From the NCBI GenBank assembly GCA_963977135.1, contig CAXBNN010000003.1, positions 306,451 to 370,450 of the forward strand: a stretch of DNA of 64,000 nucleotides, written 5' to 3'. The notes under the pieces are model-generated. The model searched no databases. It saw only the letters and a list, made by a program, of their open reading frames with translations, and had not been told where the DNA came from. The translations under genes and the position numbers were made by a program. This stretch comes from UBA2040 sp963977135 (GTDB taxonomy: Bacteria; Bacteroidota; Bacteroidia; Flavobacteriales_D; Crocinitomicaceae). Below are positions 1 through 8,028 of this stretch, piece after piece. How positions within the stretch are numbered: position 1 is the stretch's first letter; the number at the start of each line of letters is the position of its first letter.

Positions 1-3000
1 TCTTCTTTATTTCCGTAGGATTTTCTCAACTTGTAGATGACTTTTCGGATGGAGACTTTACTACAAATCCAGCTTGGTTAGGAACTACGACTGATTATTT
101 TGTAAACCCAAGTTTCGAATTGCAGACAAACTTGAGTGTTGCGGCAACTTCCTATTTGTCTACTCCACATTCTTTAACCACCTTGGATAATAAAGAATGG
201 CGAATGCGCGTGAAAATGACTTTTTCGCCTTCAACGAGCAACTTCGGACGTGCATATTTACTTTCAAACAATGTCAACCCAACGACAAATCCAGATGGTT
301 TTTATTTGCAGTTTGGCGAAGCGCTATCCGTAGATGCAGTTAAATTATTTAAGCAAGTTGGCGGAGTTTCGACATTAATTTGTTCGGGTGCCTCAGGTCA
401 AATAGCGAATTCATTCAATTTTGGTGTAAGAGTTACTAGAGATGCAACTGGACTTTGGTCTTTGTATACAGATCCAGCGGGAGGAACAAATTATACCTTT
501 GAAGGTTCGGGAACAGATGCTCAAAATTTAGTAGGAACGTATTTTTCATGGCAATGTGTTTATACTTCCTCCAACGCAAACAAGTTTTTCCTAGATGATG
601 TATTTGTTGGAAATATAGTTGTTGATGTTGCTGCTCCGGTTTTATTATCAGCAACTCCATTAAGCGTAAGTACAGTCGATGCTCTTTTCAATGAGCCTTT
701 AAACCAGGCGATTGCAGAGGATCCGAATAATTATGATTTGCCTCCTTTCAATAGTATTAGCACAGCTGTTTTAGATGCAATTAACCCAAAATTGGTGCAT
801 TTAACGACAGCATTGCCGATGTTAAACGGAAATACCTATTCATTGACAGCGTATAATATTCAAGATTTGTCAGGAAATGATTCTATAGCTCAAAGTGTAG
901 TTTTCACCTACATCATTCCTGTTGCCCCATCACCTGGAGATGTTATTATCAATGAGTTTTTTCCTGATCCTACACCGACTGTTGGTTTGCCAGAATTAGA
1001 GTTTGTGGAAATTTACAATAGAAGTAATAAGTTTTTAAATATTTACAAATGGAAAATTGGCGATGCTACATCCGACGGAACGATTGCTTCTTCCATTCTT
1101 GCGCCTGGTGAATATCGTGTGTTGTGCGCGACATCTTCGGTTGTTTCATTTCCAGGTTCAGTCGGTGTAACAAGTTTTCCAAGCTTAAACAATGCCGGAG
1201 ATAACGTTGTGCTGAAAGATAGCAACGGCGTTGTTTTAGATTTTTTAACCTATACGGATGCTTGGTATCAAGATGAGGTAAAAAAACTTGGTGGCTATAC
1301 TTTGGAAAGAATCAATCCGCTTTTAACTTGTTCATCTTCGCAAAATTGGATTGCAAGTAATGCCACAAACGGAGGAACACCGAACGCTCAAAACTCTGTG
1401 TTTTCAAATGCTCCTGATACAAATCCGCCTAGCTTAATTGGAGTCGTTGCAAATACCCCGAACTCATTGAATTTAAAATTTTCAGAGCCGCTTGATTCGC
1501 TTTCATTGGCAAATTCTGTGTTCAGTGTATCACCGGCATTAACTGAACTGAGTCGAACTATTTCAGCGAGTCAACCGGTTGAAATGACAATGCTGTTTAC
1601 CCCAAACTTTGCAAACTCAACGGTTTACAATTTTACGCTTCAACCTATTGAAGATTGCGCTGGAAATTCCGCGAATTTGACAGGACAATTTGTATTGACA
1701 GACCAACCTTTGCCAGGAGATGTTTTAATCAATGAATTTTTTCCGGATCCATCGCCAGTAGTCGGTTTGCCTGAATTAGAATTTATAGAAGTTTACAATA
1801 GAAGCAACAAATATTTTAATCTGAATAAGTGGAAAATAGGCGATGCAAGTGCTGATGGAACAATAGGATTGAAAATTCTGGGTCCTGGAGAATATACCAT
1901 TTTATGCGCTAGTTCATCCGTTTTAGATTATCCTGGCTCGGTTGCCGTGAGTTCATTTCCAAGTTTGAATAATGCTTCAGATGATGTTGTTTTGAAAGAT
2001 AGCAATGGTGTTGTTTTAGATAAGATTTCCTATACGGATGATTGGTATCAAAACGACGTTAAAAAAGCAGGAGGTTATACTTTGGAAAGAATAAACCCAA
2101 CATTACCTTGTTCTTCAACAAAAAATTGGATTGCGAGCAATAGCTCAACTGGAGGAACACCAGGCTTGCAAAACTCTGTTTATTCAAATGCTCCAGACAC
2201 GCAAGCACCAAGCTTTGAATCTGTTTTTGCGGAAGCGCCAAATGTTCTAAAATTGGTTTTCGACGAACCGGTAGATTCCCTTTCCTTGGCAAATGCAATT
2301 TTTTCTGTTCAACCAAATTTGACAGAAACGAGTCGAACGATTCTTATCGCGCAACCTTTGGAAATGACTATGACTTTTTCTCCGAATTTTGAGGTTTCTC
2401 AAGTGTACAATTTCATACTTCAAAATGTGGAGGATTGTGCTGGAAATTTAGCGAATTTATCATCTAGCTTTATTCTTCCCGATAATCCAGTAACGAATGA
2501 TGTCGTAATCAATGAAATATTATTCAACCCATTAACTGGCGGAAGCGATTATGTTGAATTGTACAATCGGTCAAACAAAGTGTTGGATCTTTTTGGTTGG
2601 CAATTTGCCAATATAGCAGGTGACACTATTGCCAATAAAAAGACGATAGCAAAACATTTTATCCTTTTGCCAGGTGAATATGTTGTTGTTTCAAAAGATA
2701 CAACGAACGTAAAACAGAATTATCCAAGTCATGGAATTGGCCGATTTGTAAAAAGCGATTTGCCAAGTTATAATACAGCTGATGGAAATGTTATTGTGCT
2801 TTCTGGTTCTACAGTTCTAGACCGAGTGGGTTATTCTGCTGATTGGCACTTTGCTTTATTGGACAGCGACAAAGGAAAATCACTGGAGCGAATCAACGCT
2901 GAAGATCCAAGCCAATTGTCGGATAACTGGCATACAGCGGCAGAATCTGTTCAGTTCGGAACGCCAGGAAGAGAGAACTCTCAATTTGTACCAGTTGTTT

Positions 3001-3323
3001 CGTCGGGTGAATTTACTTTGACCAATAAAGTCTTTTCCCCAGACAACGATGGATATGAGGATGTGCTACAAATTCGTTACAAAATGAACGAAAACGATGT
3101 TTTAGCAACAATTACGATTTATGACGATTTAGGTCGTGTAGTTCGAAAATTAAAAGAGAATGAATATTTAGCAACCGAAGGATTGTTTACATGGGATGGT
3201 TTGAACGATGATGGACAAAAAGCTAGCATTGGACAATACATCTTGTTTTTCGAAGCTTTTAGACCTGATGGAGGGTCAATATTCAGAGAAAAAAAAGTTT
3301 GTGTTTTAGCTGGAAAGATTTAA
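1..3323 (+). CDS. Secreted lamin-tail-domain protein, probable T9SS cargo (5' truncated)
   Basis: The reading frame is open from base 3, so the gene begins outside the window; the TTG at 120 is internal. The first visible residues (FFISVGFSQ, then LVDDFSDGDF) look like the end of a signal peptide and the start of the mature protein. An N-terminal lectin-like or jelly-roll region is followed by an Ig-like module, then lamin-tail domains beginning near bases 936, 1716 and 2496, each with an 'INE' strand followed by an 'E.YNRSNK' strand. The first two carry Ig-like linkers with a conserved 'EDCAGN' stretch. The last ~95 residues (FSPDNDGYEDV, then TIYDDLGRVVR and TWDGLNDDG) resemble the FlgD/CHU_C fold that ends T9SS substrates. 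It is probably exported and surface attached; ligand and function are unknown. Confidence 0.85.
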   Translation, partial: FFISVGFSQLVDDFSDGDFTTNPAWLGTTTDYFVNPSFELQTNLSVAATSYLSTPHSLTTLDNKEWRMRVKMTFSPSTSNFGRAYLLSNNVNPTTNPDGFYLQFGEALSVDAVKLFKQVGGVSTLICSGASGQIANSFNFGVRVTRDATGLWSLYTDPAGGTNYTFEGSGTDAQNLVGTYFSWQCVYTSSNANKFFLDDVFVGNIVVDVAAPVLLSATPLSVSTVDALFNEPLNQAIAEDPNNYDLPPFNSISTAVLDAINPKLVHLTTALPMLNGNTYSLTAYNIQDLSGNDSIAQSVVFTYIIPVAPSPGDVIINEFFPDPTPTVGLPELEFVEIYNRSNKFLNIYKWKIGDATSDGTIASSILAPGEYRVLCATSSVVSFPGSVGVTSFPSLNNAGDNVVLKDSNGVVLDFLTYTDAWYQDEVKKLGGYTLERINPLLTCSSSQNWIASNATNGGTPNAQNSVFSNAPDTNPPSLIGVVANTPNSLNLKFSEPLDSLSLANSVFSVSPALTELSRTISASQPVEMTMLFTPNFANSTVYNFTLQPIEDCAGNSANLTGQFVLTDQPLPGDVLINEFFPDPSPVVGLPELEFIEVYNRSNKYFNLNKWKIGDASADGTIGLKILGPGEYTILCASSSVLDYPGSVAVSSFPSLNNASDDVVLKDSNGVVLDKISYTDDWYQNDVKKAGGYTLERINPTLPCSSTKNWIASNSSTGGTPGLQNSVYSNAPDTQAPSFESVFAEAPNVLKLVFDEPVDSLSLANAIFSVQPNLTETSRTILIAQPLEMTMTFSPNFEVSQVYNFILQNVEDCAGNLANLSSSFILPDNPVTNDVVINEILFNPLTGGSDYVELYNRSNKVLDLFGWQFANIAGDTIANKKTIAKHFILLPGEYVVVSKDTTNVKQNYPSHGIGRFVKSDLPSYNTADGNVIVLSGSTVLDRVGYSADWHFALLDSDKGKSLERINAEDPSQLSDNWHTAAESVQFGTPGRENSQFVPVVSSGEFTLTNKVFSPDNDGYEDVLQIRYKMNENDVLATITIYDDLGRVVRKLKENEYLATEGLFTWDGLNDDGQKASIGQYILFFEAFRPDGGSIFREKKVCVLAGKI
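936..2990 (+). repeat. 780-bp in-frame tandem repeat encoding lamin-tail + Ig-like modules
   Basis: The unit starts recur at 936, 1716 and 2496, exactly 780 bp (260 codons) apart. The first two units are closely similar along their full length, with shared 'FPDP.P.VGLPELEF' and 'SNGVVLD' stretches. The third is diverged and shorter. This is internal gene duplication within a surface protein. Confidence 0.85.
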
Positions 3324-3336
3324 CATAAACTTGTCG

Positions 3337-3344
3337 TATTTTTG
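3337..3344 (+). promoter_or_regulatory. -7 promoter box TATTTTTG for the LETM1-related gene
   Basis: This matches the Bacteroidota -7 consensus TAnnTTTG, 19 bases before the ATG at 3363. No convincing -33 TTTG was found. Confidence 0.45.
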
Positions 3345-3362
3345 CCCAAATAATTTCCTATA

Positions 3363-4619
3363 ATGATAGCCCCAGGGTCAAAAGGTTGGATTAATAAATA
3401 CTTTGAAATGCTTGAAAATGAGCATTTTAGCTTGAATTTAACCGTTCCTAGAGGATTTAGTGAAAGGGAAATGATACATTTCAGCCTATTACGAACGGGG
3501 ATTATTTTTGGGGTATCAGCCGAAATGTTGTTTGCTAAAAACTTAGATGAAAGCAAATGGACAAAATCGGAGAAGTTGAAATTACTCCTTCTCGAAGCCC
3601 TTTTGTTGATTTATCATAATGAAAATAAAGGGAATACCTTGAATCCAGAGGATTTTAAATCCTCTCTATTGAAGTTTTATGAAGGACATACTTCCCCAGT
3701 TATTTCTAAAGTATTTCGTTTGTTCATGTCTGAATCGCCAGATGAACGGTTGGAAAGCATTTTAAGTGGTCGCTTAAACGTTAAATACAAAGTTACAGAC
3801 AGTAAATATTGGGTGAACTACCTGTCAAATGCCTTTATTTACTTAGATGTTATTCTTTATAGAGAATTTCTTCGCAAAAAGGAAGAAACGCTTTCGCAAT
3901 ATAGCGATCTAGCAGACAATGCTTTGGTTGCACTTTCGATGGCGGCCTTTTCAGATAACAAAATTACCGATAGCGAAAAGGCAATGTTTAAGGCATTTCT
4001 AGACTCATCTAATTTAGATCAGCAACATAGAGCTCATGCAAAAGCACGATTTGTTAAAGGCGCTAAACTAGAAGATTTCACAACGATTGTCCATCAAAAT
4101 TGGCTCTTCCGACGGTTTTTATTGGATATTTCAGCATTAACAATATTCGTGAATCAAGAGTTAGTCCCAGAAGAATATCCTGTTTTTGAAAATCTTTGCC
4201 AATTTCTCGAAATACCTAAAAAAGAAGTCAATTATTCTTTAGCATTAATAGAAAACTTTGTTTTGCAGCATAGCGATAAAGAGGAGTTATTGAGCAGTGC
4301 TTCATCGTATGAGAAACTTTATGGAAACCTTTCGAAACGCTGGGTTAAAATATTGGGAAGGAATAAGGAAAAATTGGCAAGGGAATTAAAAGAAAGTAAA
4401 GACCTGGTTTATTTAATTACCAAATCGAGGAAAGAGGATCTGTCCAAGGCAGAAAAAGAATTGGTAAAAACGCAGTTCTTGGATTTAGCGAAATCGGTGC
4501 CTGCGCTAGCGATATTCATGTTGCCAGGGGGCGCAATCATATTGCCAATCATATTAAAAATCTTACCCGATTTGATTCCATCTGCCTTCCGCGATAATGA
4601 ATTAGAAGAAAAAAAGTAA
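3363..4619 (+). CDS. LETM1-related biofilm-associated-type protein
   Basis: A 418-aa protein without a signal peptide. The N-terminal two thirds are predicted helical. Around residues 180-240 there is a TerB-like acidic helical stretch (ALVALSMAAFSDNKITDSE). The C-terminus (residues ~365-412) has a LETM1-like signature: a charged helix, then VPALAIFMLPGGAIILP and a LIPSAFRDNE motif. In LETM1 this segment lies next to a membrane helix; here it is the only hydrophobic stretch. Flavobacterial proteins with this architecture are annotated as LETM1-related biofilm-associated proteins. The molecular role is unknown; ion transport is not supported by the sequence alone. It has its own promoter box and is followed by the tRNA-Asn promoter. 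Confidence 0.75.
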   Translation: MIAPGSKGWINKYFEMLENEHFSLNLTVPRGFSEREMIHFSLLRTGIIFGVSAEMLFAKNLDESKWTKSEKLKLLLLEALLLIYHNENKGNTLNPEDFKSSLLKFYEGHTSPVISKVFRLFMSESPDERLESILSGRLNVKYKVTDSKYWVNYLSNAFIYLDVILYREFLRKKEETLSQYSDLADNALVALSMAAFSDNKITDSEKAMFKAFLDSSNLDQQHRAHAKARFVKGAKLEDFTTIVHQNWLFRRFLLDISALTIFVNQELVPEEYPVFENLCQFLEIPKKEVNYSLALIENFVLQHSDKEELLSSASSYEKLYGNLSKRWVKILGRNKEKLARELKESKDLVYLITKSRKEDLSKAEKELVKTQFLDLAKSVPALAIFMLPGGAIILPIILKILPDLIPSAFRDNELEEKK

Positions 4620-4646
4620 AAATTACACTATTTTCCTTCAAATTGA

Positions 4647-4677
4647 TTTGGCTGTAAATTTTCTTTACTTATATTTG
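4647..4677 (+). promoter_or_regulatory. Promoter of tRNA-Asn: TTTG-N19-TATATTTG
   Basis: The -33 TTTG is at 4647-4650 and the -7 TATATTTG at 4670-4677, a full match to the Bacteroidota sigma-ABfr consensus. It lies 29 bases before the mature tRNA 5' end. Confidence 0.8.
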
Positions 4678-4706
4678 CACTCGCTTTCAGAAATGAGAGT
4701 CTAAAT

Positions 4707-4780
4707 TCTTCCTTAGCTCAGTTGGTTAGAGCATCTGACTGTTAATCAGAGGGTCCTTGGTTCGAGCCCAAGAGGAAGAG
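4707..4780 (+). tRNA. tRNA-Asn (anticodon GTT)
   Basis: The 74-nt sequence folds as a cloverleaf. The acceptor stem is TCTTCCT/AGGAAGA with discriminator G at 4780. The D-stem starts GCTC at 4716. The anticodon stem is TCTGA/TCAGA with loop CTGTTAA, giving anticodon GTT. The T-stem is CTTGG/CCAAG with loop TTCGAGC. The CCA end is not encoded. Its 3' half and terminator are copied in decayed form ~383 bp downstream. Confidence 0.97.
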
Positions 4781-4781
4781 C

Positions 4782-4811
4782 AAAAGTCCAGCAGAAATGT
4801 TGGACTTTTTT
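4782..4811 (+). terminator. Intrinsic terminator after tRNA-Asn
   Basis: The stem AAAAGTCCA/TGGACTTTT has a 10-nt loop and is followed by a T tract. A near-identical copy ends at 5219. Confidence 0.85.
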
Positions 4812-4834
4812 GGTTTTAGAAAGTAACTACTACC

Positions 4835-5128
4835 ATGAAAAATCAAGTTTATATACTTCATTCTAAGAAAATGAATCGCTATTATATAGGATTTACAACA
4901 AATTTAGATGTGCGTTTAGGGTTTCATGAAAATGCTGAAAGCAGAAAGTTTACATCAAAAGCAAGTGATTGGATAGTTTATTTTACGATTGCCTGCCAAT
5001 CAGAAAAACAAGGTTTATCGATAGAGAAGCATATTAAGAAAATGAAAAGTAGTAAGTACATCGAAAACTTAAAAAAGTTTCCAGAAATGTCCGAAGGACT
5101 TAAAAATAGATTTAGGGCTGACTTTTAA
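4835..5128 (+). CDS. Small GIY-YIG family nuclease
   Basis: A 97-aa single-domain protein. It has the GIY-YIG core: VYIL near residue 5, YYIGFT near 16-21, a conserved Arg in the following helix (LDVRLGFH), and a catalytic-type Glu in SIEKHIKKMKS. There is no additional DNA-binding domain, so this is the short UvrC-N-like/homing-type form common in Bacteroidota. It lies directly after the tRNA-Asn terminator. Its TAA stop falls inside a decayed copy of the tRNA anticodon arm, so gene and tRNA fragment appear to have arrived as one unit. It may be a selfish endonuclease that uses tRNA genes as insertion sites (inference). No promoter box is evident in the 23 bases before the ATG; read-through from the tRNA promoter is possible. 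Confidence 0.85.
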   Translation: MKNQVYILHSKKMNRYYIGFTTNLDVRLGFHENAESRKFTSKASDWIVYFTIACQSEKQGLSIEKHIKKMKSSKYIENLKKFPEMSEGLKNRFRADF

Positions 5129-5133
5129 TCAGA

Positions 5134-5151
5134 CTCCGATAGCTATCGGAG
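5134..5151. repeat. 18-nt perfect palindrome (CCGATAGCTATCGG core), copy 1
   Basis: CTCCGATAGCTATCGGAG equals its own reverse complement. It interrupts the tRNA-Asn remnant between the anticodon arm and T-arm segments. Confidence 0.8.
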
Positions 5152-5165
5152 TTGGTTCAAGCCCA

Positions 5166-5183
5166 TCCCGATAGTTATCGGGA
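5166..5183. repeat. 18-nt near-palindrome (CCCGATAGTTATCGGG core), copy 2
   Basis: TCCCGATAGTTATCGGGA is palindromic apart from the central pair. It interrupts the tRNA remnant between the T-arm and acceptor segments. Confidence 0.8.
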
Positions 5184-5553
5184 GAAGAGCAAAAGTCAAC
5201 AGAAATGTTGGACTTTTTTATTTTTGGGAAGCTTTGTTAATCAGACCTCTAAATGGGCCTCAGGTAATATTTAGCAAGAAGGTATAAGACTAAAATTAGG
5301 GAATGAATTTTAGAATACAGTTATAACTTGAGGCGAGTAATTATTTTTCTGAATTTGGTCTTTGATAAAAAAGAAATATCTAAAGGAAGTTTAGCCAATA
5401 TACAAAAACGACTTCAAATTTTTAAGTTCCAGAAAAAGGTTCATCTATGTTAATGATTAAACCTCTAGATCATATTGCACAGTTATAAAATAATTGTGCA
5501 ATAGGGATTTTTCAATTGAGTTTAGATTGACTTTTAATTCAAACCTAAACACC

Positions 5554-5685
5554 TCAAATACGAGCTTTTGGGTTTCTGTCATTTTCCTCTTTCTGCTTTT
5601 TATTAGAGGTGTAAATGTTCCAGAAGGTAAGCGCTATATAGGTCGAAAATATTATCCCGCCAATTAAGAAGAAGCCGATACTCAT
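5554..5685 (-). CDS. Tiny single-TM protein, second of an overlapping pair (tentative)
   Basis: A 43-aa frame with one hydrophobic helix (SIGFFLIGGIIFSTYIALTF) and a strongly charged tail (KKQKEENDRNPK). Its ATG overlaps the stop of the upstream frame as ATGA, an arrangement typical of translational coupling. I do not recognise a family. It could instead be the second half of a frameshifted two-TM protein. Confidence 0.35.
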   Translation of the reverse strand: MSIGFFLIGGIIFSTYIALTFWNIYTSNKKQKEENDRNPKARI

Positions 5686-5852
5686 GACTTTCTTCTTTGT
5701 CTTATCGCTATTGCAAAAAGCAATATTGTGCCTGGCCAATGAGCAGAATATTGCGCCTCTTCAGTCATGCCCAACAAACCATATCCCACCGAATACAATA
5801 GGCACAAAAATGCCAATATCACGGGATACCAAACTAATATAAATTTCATCAT
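5682..5852 (-). CDS. Small membrane protein, first of an overlapping pair (tentative)
   Basis: A 56-aa frame starting at MMKFILVWYP, with one or two hydrophobic segments (residues ~4-28 and 39-50) and a basic end (RQRRKS). The frame is open further upstream to 6005, but that stretch lacks membrane character and looks noncoding, so the later Met pair is preferred. Low-confidence gene with no family recognised. Confidence 0.35.
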   Translation of the reverse strand: MMKFILVWYPVILAFLCLLYSVGYGLLGMTEEAQYSAHWPGTILLFAIAIRQRRKS

Positions 5853-6424
5853 ACATTTAGATTTAACATTGTTACTAAACTGATAAACAAACGCGTTAAT
5901 GGTTTTGTTTAATTTTAAGATGTTTATCGTAATAAGGGATAAATGTTTGCCTTGCCTTTGGTAAGGCGCAATAAGAATATAGTCGATGAGTTTCTTTACT
6001 TTCAACTTGCTTTATTTCAACAAATCTCAAAATACTTCATGTTGGTCAAAGTTTTCGTCGCAATAAACTACTTTATTTGCCACCAATGCACGTTATAAAT
6101 CCAAGGTAAGTGTGTGACTGAAATCCGCGACAACCTATGTTTATTTGATTAGAAAACGAATAATATAACTGGGGTTGACAGAATCGCCTTTTCTTCACAA
6201 CTTTTTTGAAATCTCACCACCTTTATAGGCTGATGCCTCGTTTTATTAGCTTCTATTTACGGAATTTATCCAAAAAATGAATTAGAGAGAAAGGAATCAA
6301 ATAATAAAAGAAGAAAGTTAGAGTAGTTTGTTTTCGGAATTGATAAGCCAAATTATTTTATGTTAAAAGGTTAAACAAAAAAACACACGAAGCGTTTATT
6401 ATTTGAATTCTAAAATTTTAAATT
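5853..6424. other. Gene-poor stretch
   Basis: I see no convincing coding frame, RNA or repeat in these ~570 bases, apart from the weak upstream extension of the minus-strand frame. The fasciclin gene promoter must lie at its right end but shows no clear TAnnTTTG box. Confidence 0.5.
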
Positions 6425-6937
6425 ATGAAAAAAATAATCTTTATTTTAACAATTGTGTCAACCTTCATGTTTACGAAAAATGTCACAGCCCAAGAAACAA
6501 TAGTAGATGTTGCTATTGGGAATGAAAATTTTTCAACGCTAGTAACCGCATTGAAAGCCGCAGATTTGGTTAGTGCTTTGCAAGGTGATGGTCCTTTTAC
6601 CGTTTTTGCTCCAACGAATGATGCTTTCGCCAAAGTTGATGCAGCGACATTAAGTTCTTTGCTTGAAACAGAAAACAAAAAAGCATTAGCGAATATTTTA
6701 ACCTACCATGTTGTGGCTGGCAAAATAACAGCAACGGATGTTGTTGCCGCTCTTAAGAAAGGAAAAGGCAAAGTAGAATTGAAAGCTTTAAATGGCCAAG
6801 TCTTAACGGTTCTTGAAAAAGACGGAAAAATTTGGTTGAAAGATTTGAATGGAAATTACAGCGAAATTGTTATGACAGACGTTATGGGTAGCAATGGCGT
6901 AATTCACGTAATCGATACAGTAGTAATGCCTAAATAG
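6425..6937 (+). CDS. Secreted fasciclin (FAS1) domain protein
   Basis: A 170-aa protein with a signal peptide (MKKIIFILTIVSTFMF, cleaved near VTAQ) and one FAS1 domain filling the rest. The H1 box is recognisable as FTVFAPTNDAFAKV (residues ~57-70), the YH motif as LTYHVVAGKI, and the H2 box as NGVIHVIDTVVMP at the C-terminus. FAS1 domains mediate adhesion or bind small ligands. The single-domain exported form is common in marine and freshwater Bacteroidota, often stress related. It is monocistronic with its own terminator. Confidence 0.92.
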   Translation: MKKIIFILTIVSTFMFTKNVTAQETIVDVAIGNENFSTLVTALKAADLVSALQGDGPFTVFAPTNDAFAKVDAATLSSLLETENKKALANILTYHVVAGKITATDVVAALKKGKGKVELKALNGQVLTVLEKDGKIWLKDLNGNYSEIVMTDVMGSNGVIHVIDTVVMPK

Positions 6938-6958
6938 TTAGGTCCAGAATAATTATAT

Positions 6959-6988
6959 AGAAAAGCCTCGATTTGTCGAGGCTTTTCT
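6959..6988 (+). terminator. Terminator of the fasciclin gene
   Basis: 12-bp perfect stem AGAAAAGCCTCG/CGAGGCTTTTCT with a 6-nt loop. It is T-rich on the 3' arm. Confidence 0.85.
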
Positions 6989-7199
6989 GTGATTTATAGT
7001 TTGATTTGTGTTGTTGCTATACCACAAACAGACTATATTCGAAAACTAGATTTAAAAGTAAATCCTGAAGAATAAAAAAGACTGCAAAATCGATAGAATT
7101 AAAACCAAATAAAGAATTTAAGTCAATAATGCATGCTCATAATCCAATTCGGATTCATGTGTTTTTCAGAACGTTGAAATATGGTTTCTGCAATCTTCT

Positions 7200-7976
7200 T
7201 TACTTCACATTCCCCTTCACAAACTTCTTAAAGTCTTTCCAACTTTTCTTGTCAGCAGCTTCGTTGTAAGCTATTGGCATTTCAAATTTTAAACCTGTAG
7301 ACGTTGAGCCTGGATTGGTGAAGGCGTGTGTAGATTCTGGGTAATTGATGAACAGGAAATTAATTTTGTTCTTTTCCATGTCAGCTTTGAAGTTCTCTAT
7401 GTCTGTTTCAGGTACAAATTTATCTATGGCTCCGTTGCAAACTAAAATAGCTGGAACTTTGGTGTTCGGTTCAATTGGCGCTCCAGCCAATCCACCATGA
7501 AAACTGATTGCTGCATCAATAGGTGCTCCTTTTTTGGCAGCATTGAGAACCATGGATCCACCGAAACAGTAACCGATTGCAGCTATTTTTGATTCATTTA
7601 CACCTTTTATTTTCAAAGCTTCCTTCATCCCAGCCATAAAATGTTTGTACGCTTTTTCAGGGTTTTGATAAAACGGTGTGGCCATAGTCTGTGCCTCTTT
7701 TGGGCCTGTGGCTATTTTGCCTGTACCATACATATCTATACAGAAACCAATCATTCCTTCTTTAGCCAATTGAATTGCTCGCGTTTTGGGATATTCATTC
7801 AAACCCCACCATTCGTGAACGATTAATATAGTTTTGGTCTTGTTGTTTACTTTTTTAGGCAGCGCATAATAGGCTGTAAAAGATTCTCCGTCTATTTCAT
7901 AAGAAACGGAATCTAATTTTTGACTCATTCCCCAAAATGAGAAAGTAAGGACAAGTGTTAATAATAGTATTTTCAT
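7200..7976 (-). CDS. Dienelactone hydrolase family alpha/beta hydrolase, exported
   Basis: A 258-aa protein from the ATG at 7976, chosen because MKILLLTLVLTFSFWGMSQ is a clean signal peptide; a 13-residue upstream extension is possible. The DLH fold is shown by the nucleophile elbow GYCFGGS (Cys nucleophile), the acid in GAIDKFVPE, and the His in ESTHAFTNP. The early segment IVHEWWGLNEY is typical of DLH. It probably hydrolyses a lactone or ester in the periplasm; the substrate is unknown. It lies 52 bases downstream of the bestrophin-like gene on the same strand and may share its transcript. Confidence 0.9.
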   Translation of the reverse strand: MKILLLTLVLTFSFWGMSQKLDSVSYEIDGESFTAYYALPKKVNNKTKTILIVHEWWGLNEYPKTRAIQLAKEGMIGFCIDMYGTGKIATGPKEAQTMATPFYQNPEKAYKHFMAGMKEALKIKGVNESKIAAIGYCFGGSMVLNAAKKGAPIDAAISFHGGLAGAPIEPNTKVPAILVCNGAIDKFVPETDIENFKADMEKNKINFLFINYPESTHAFTNPGSTSTGLKFEMPIAYNEAADKKSWKDFKKFVKGNVK

Positions 7977-8028
7977 GATAAATTGTTTAGTCCATATTAA
8001 GGAACAAATTGACAAAATGTTTAAGAAT

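Larger units (their letters stand above)
5119..5219 (+). repeat. Decayed copy of tRNA-Asn 3' half plus terminator, interrupted by two palindromes
   Basis: Three segments match the true tRNA locus in order. 5119-5133 matches 4736-4750 (anticodon arm, 14 of 15). 5152-5165 matches 4757-4770 (T-arm, 13 of 14). 5184-5219 matches 4775-4811 (acceptor end and whole terminator, with one indel and one mismatch). The gaps between them are filled by the two 18-nt palindromes. It cannot make a functional tRNA. Confidence 0.8.

Noticed and set aside
4707..5219. Genomic-island att site at tRNA-Asn
   Set aside because: No integrase and only ~383 bp between the copies; a small cassette explains the duplication better than an integrative island.
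5853..6005. Upstream extension of the small minus-strand membrane ORF
   Set aside because: The 51 added residues show no membrane or domain character; the internal Met pair is a better start.
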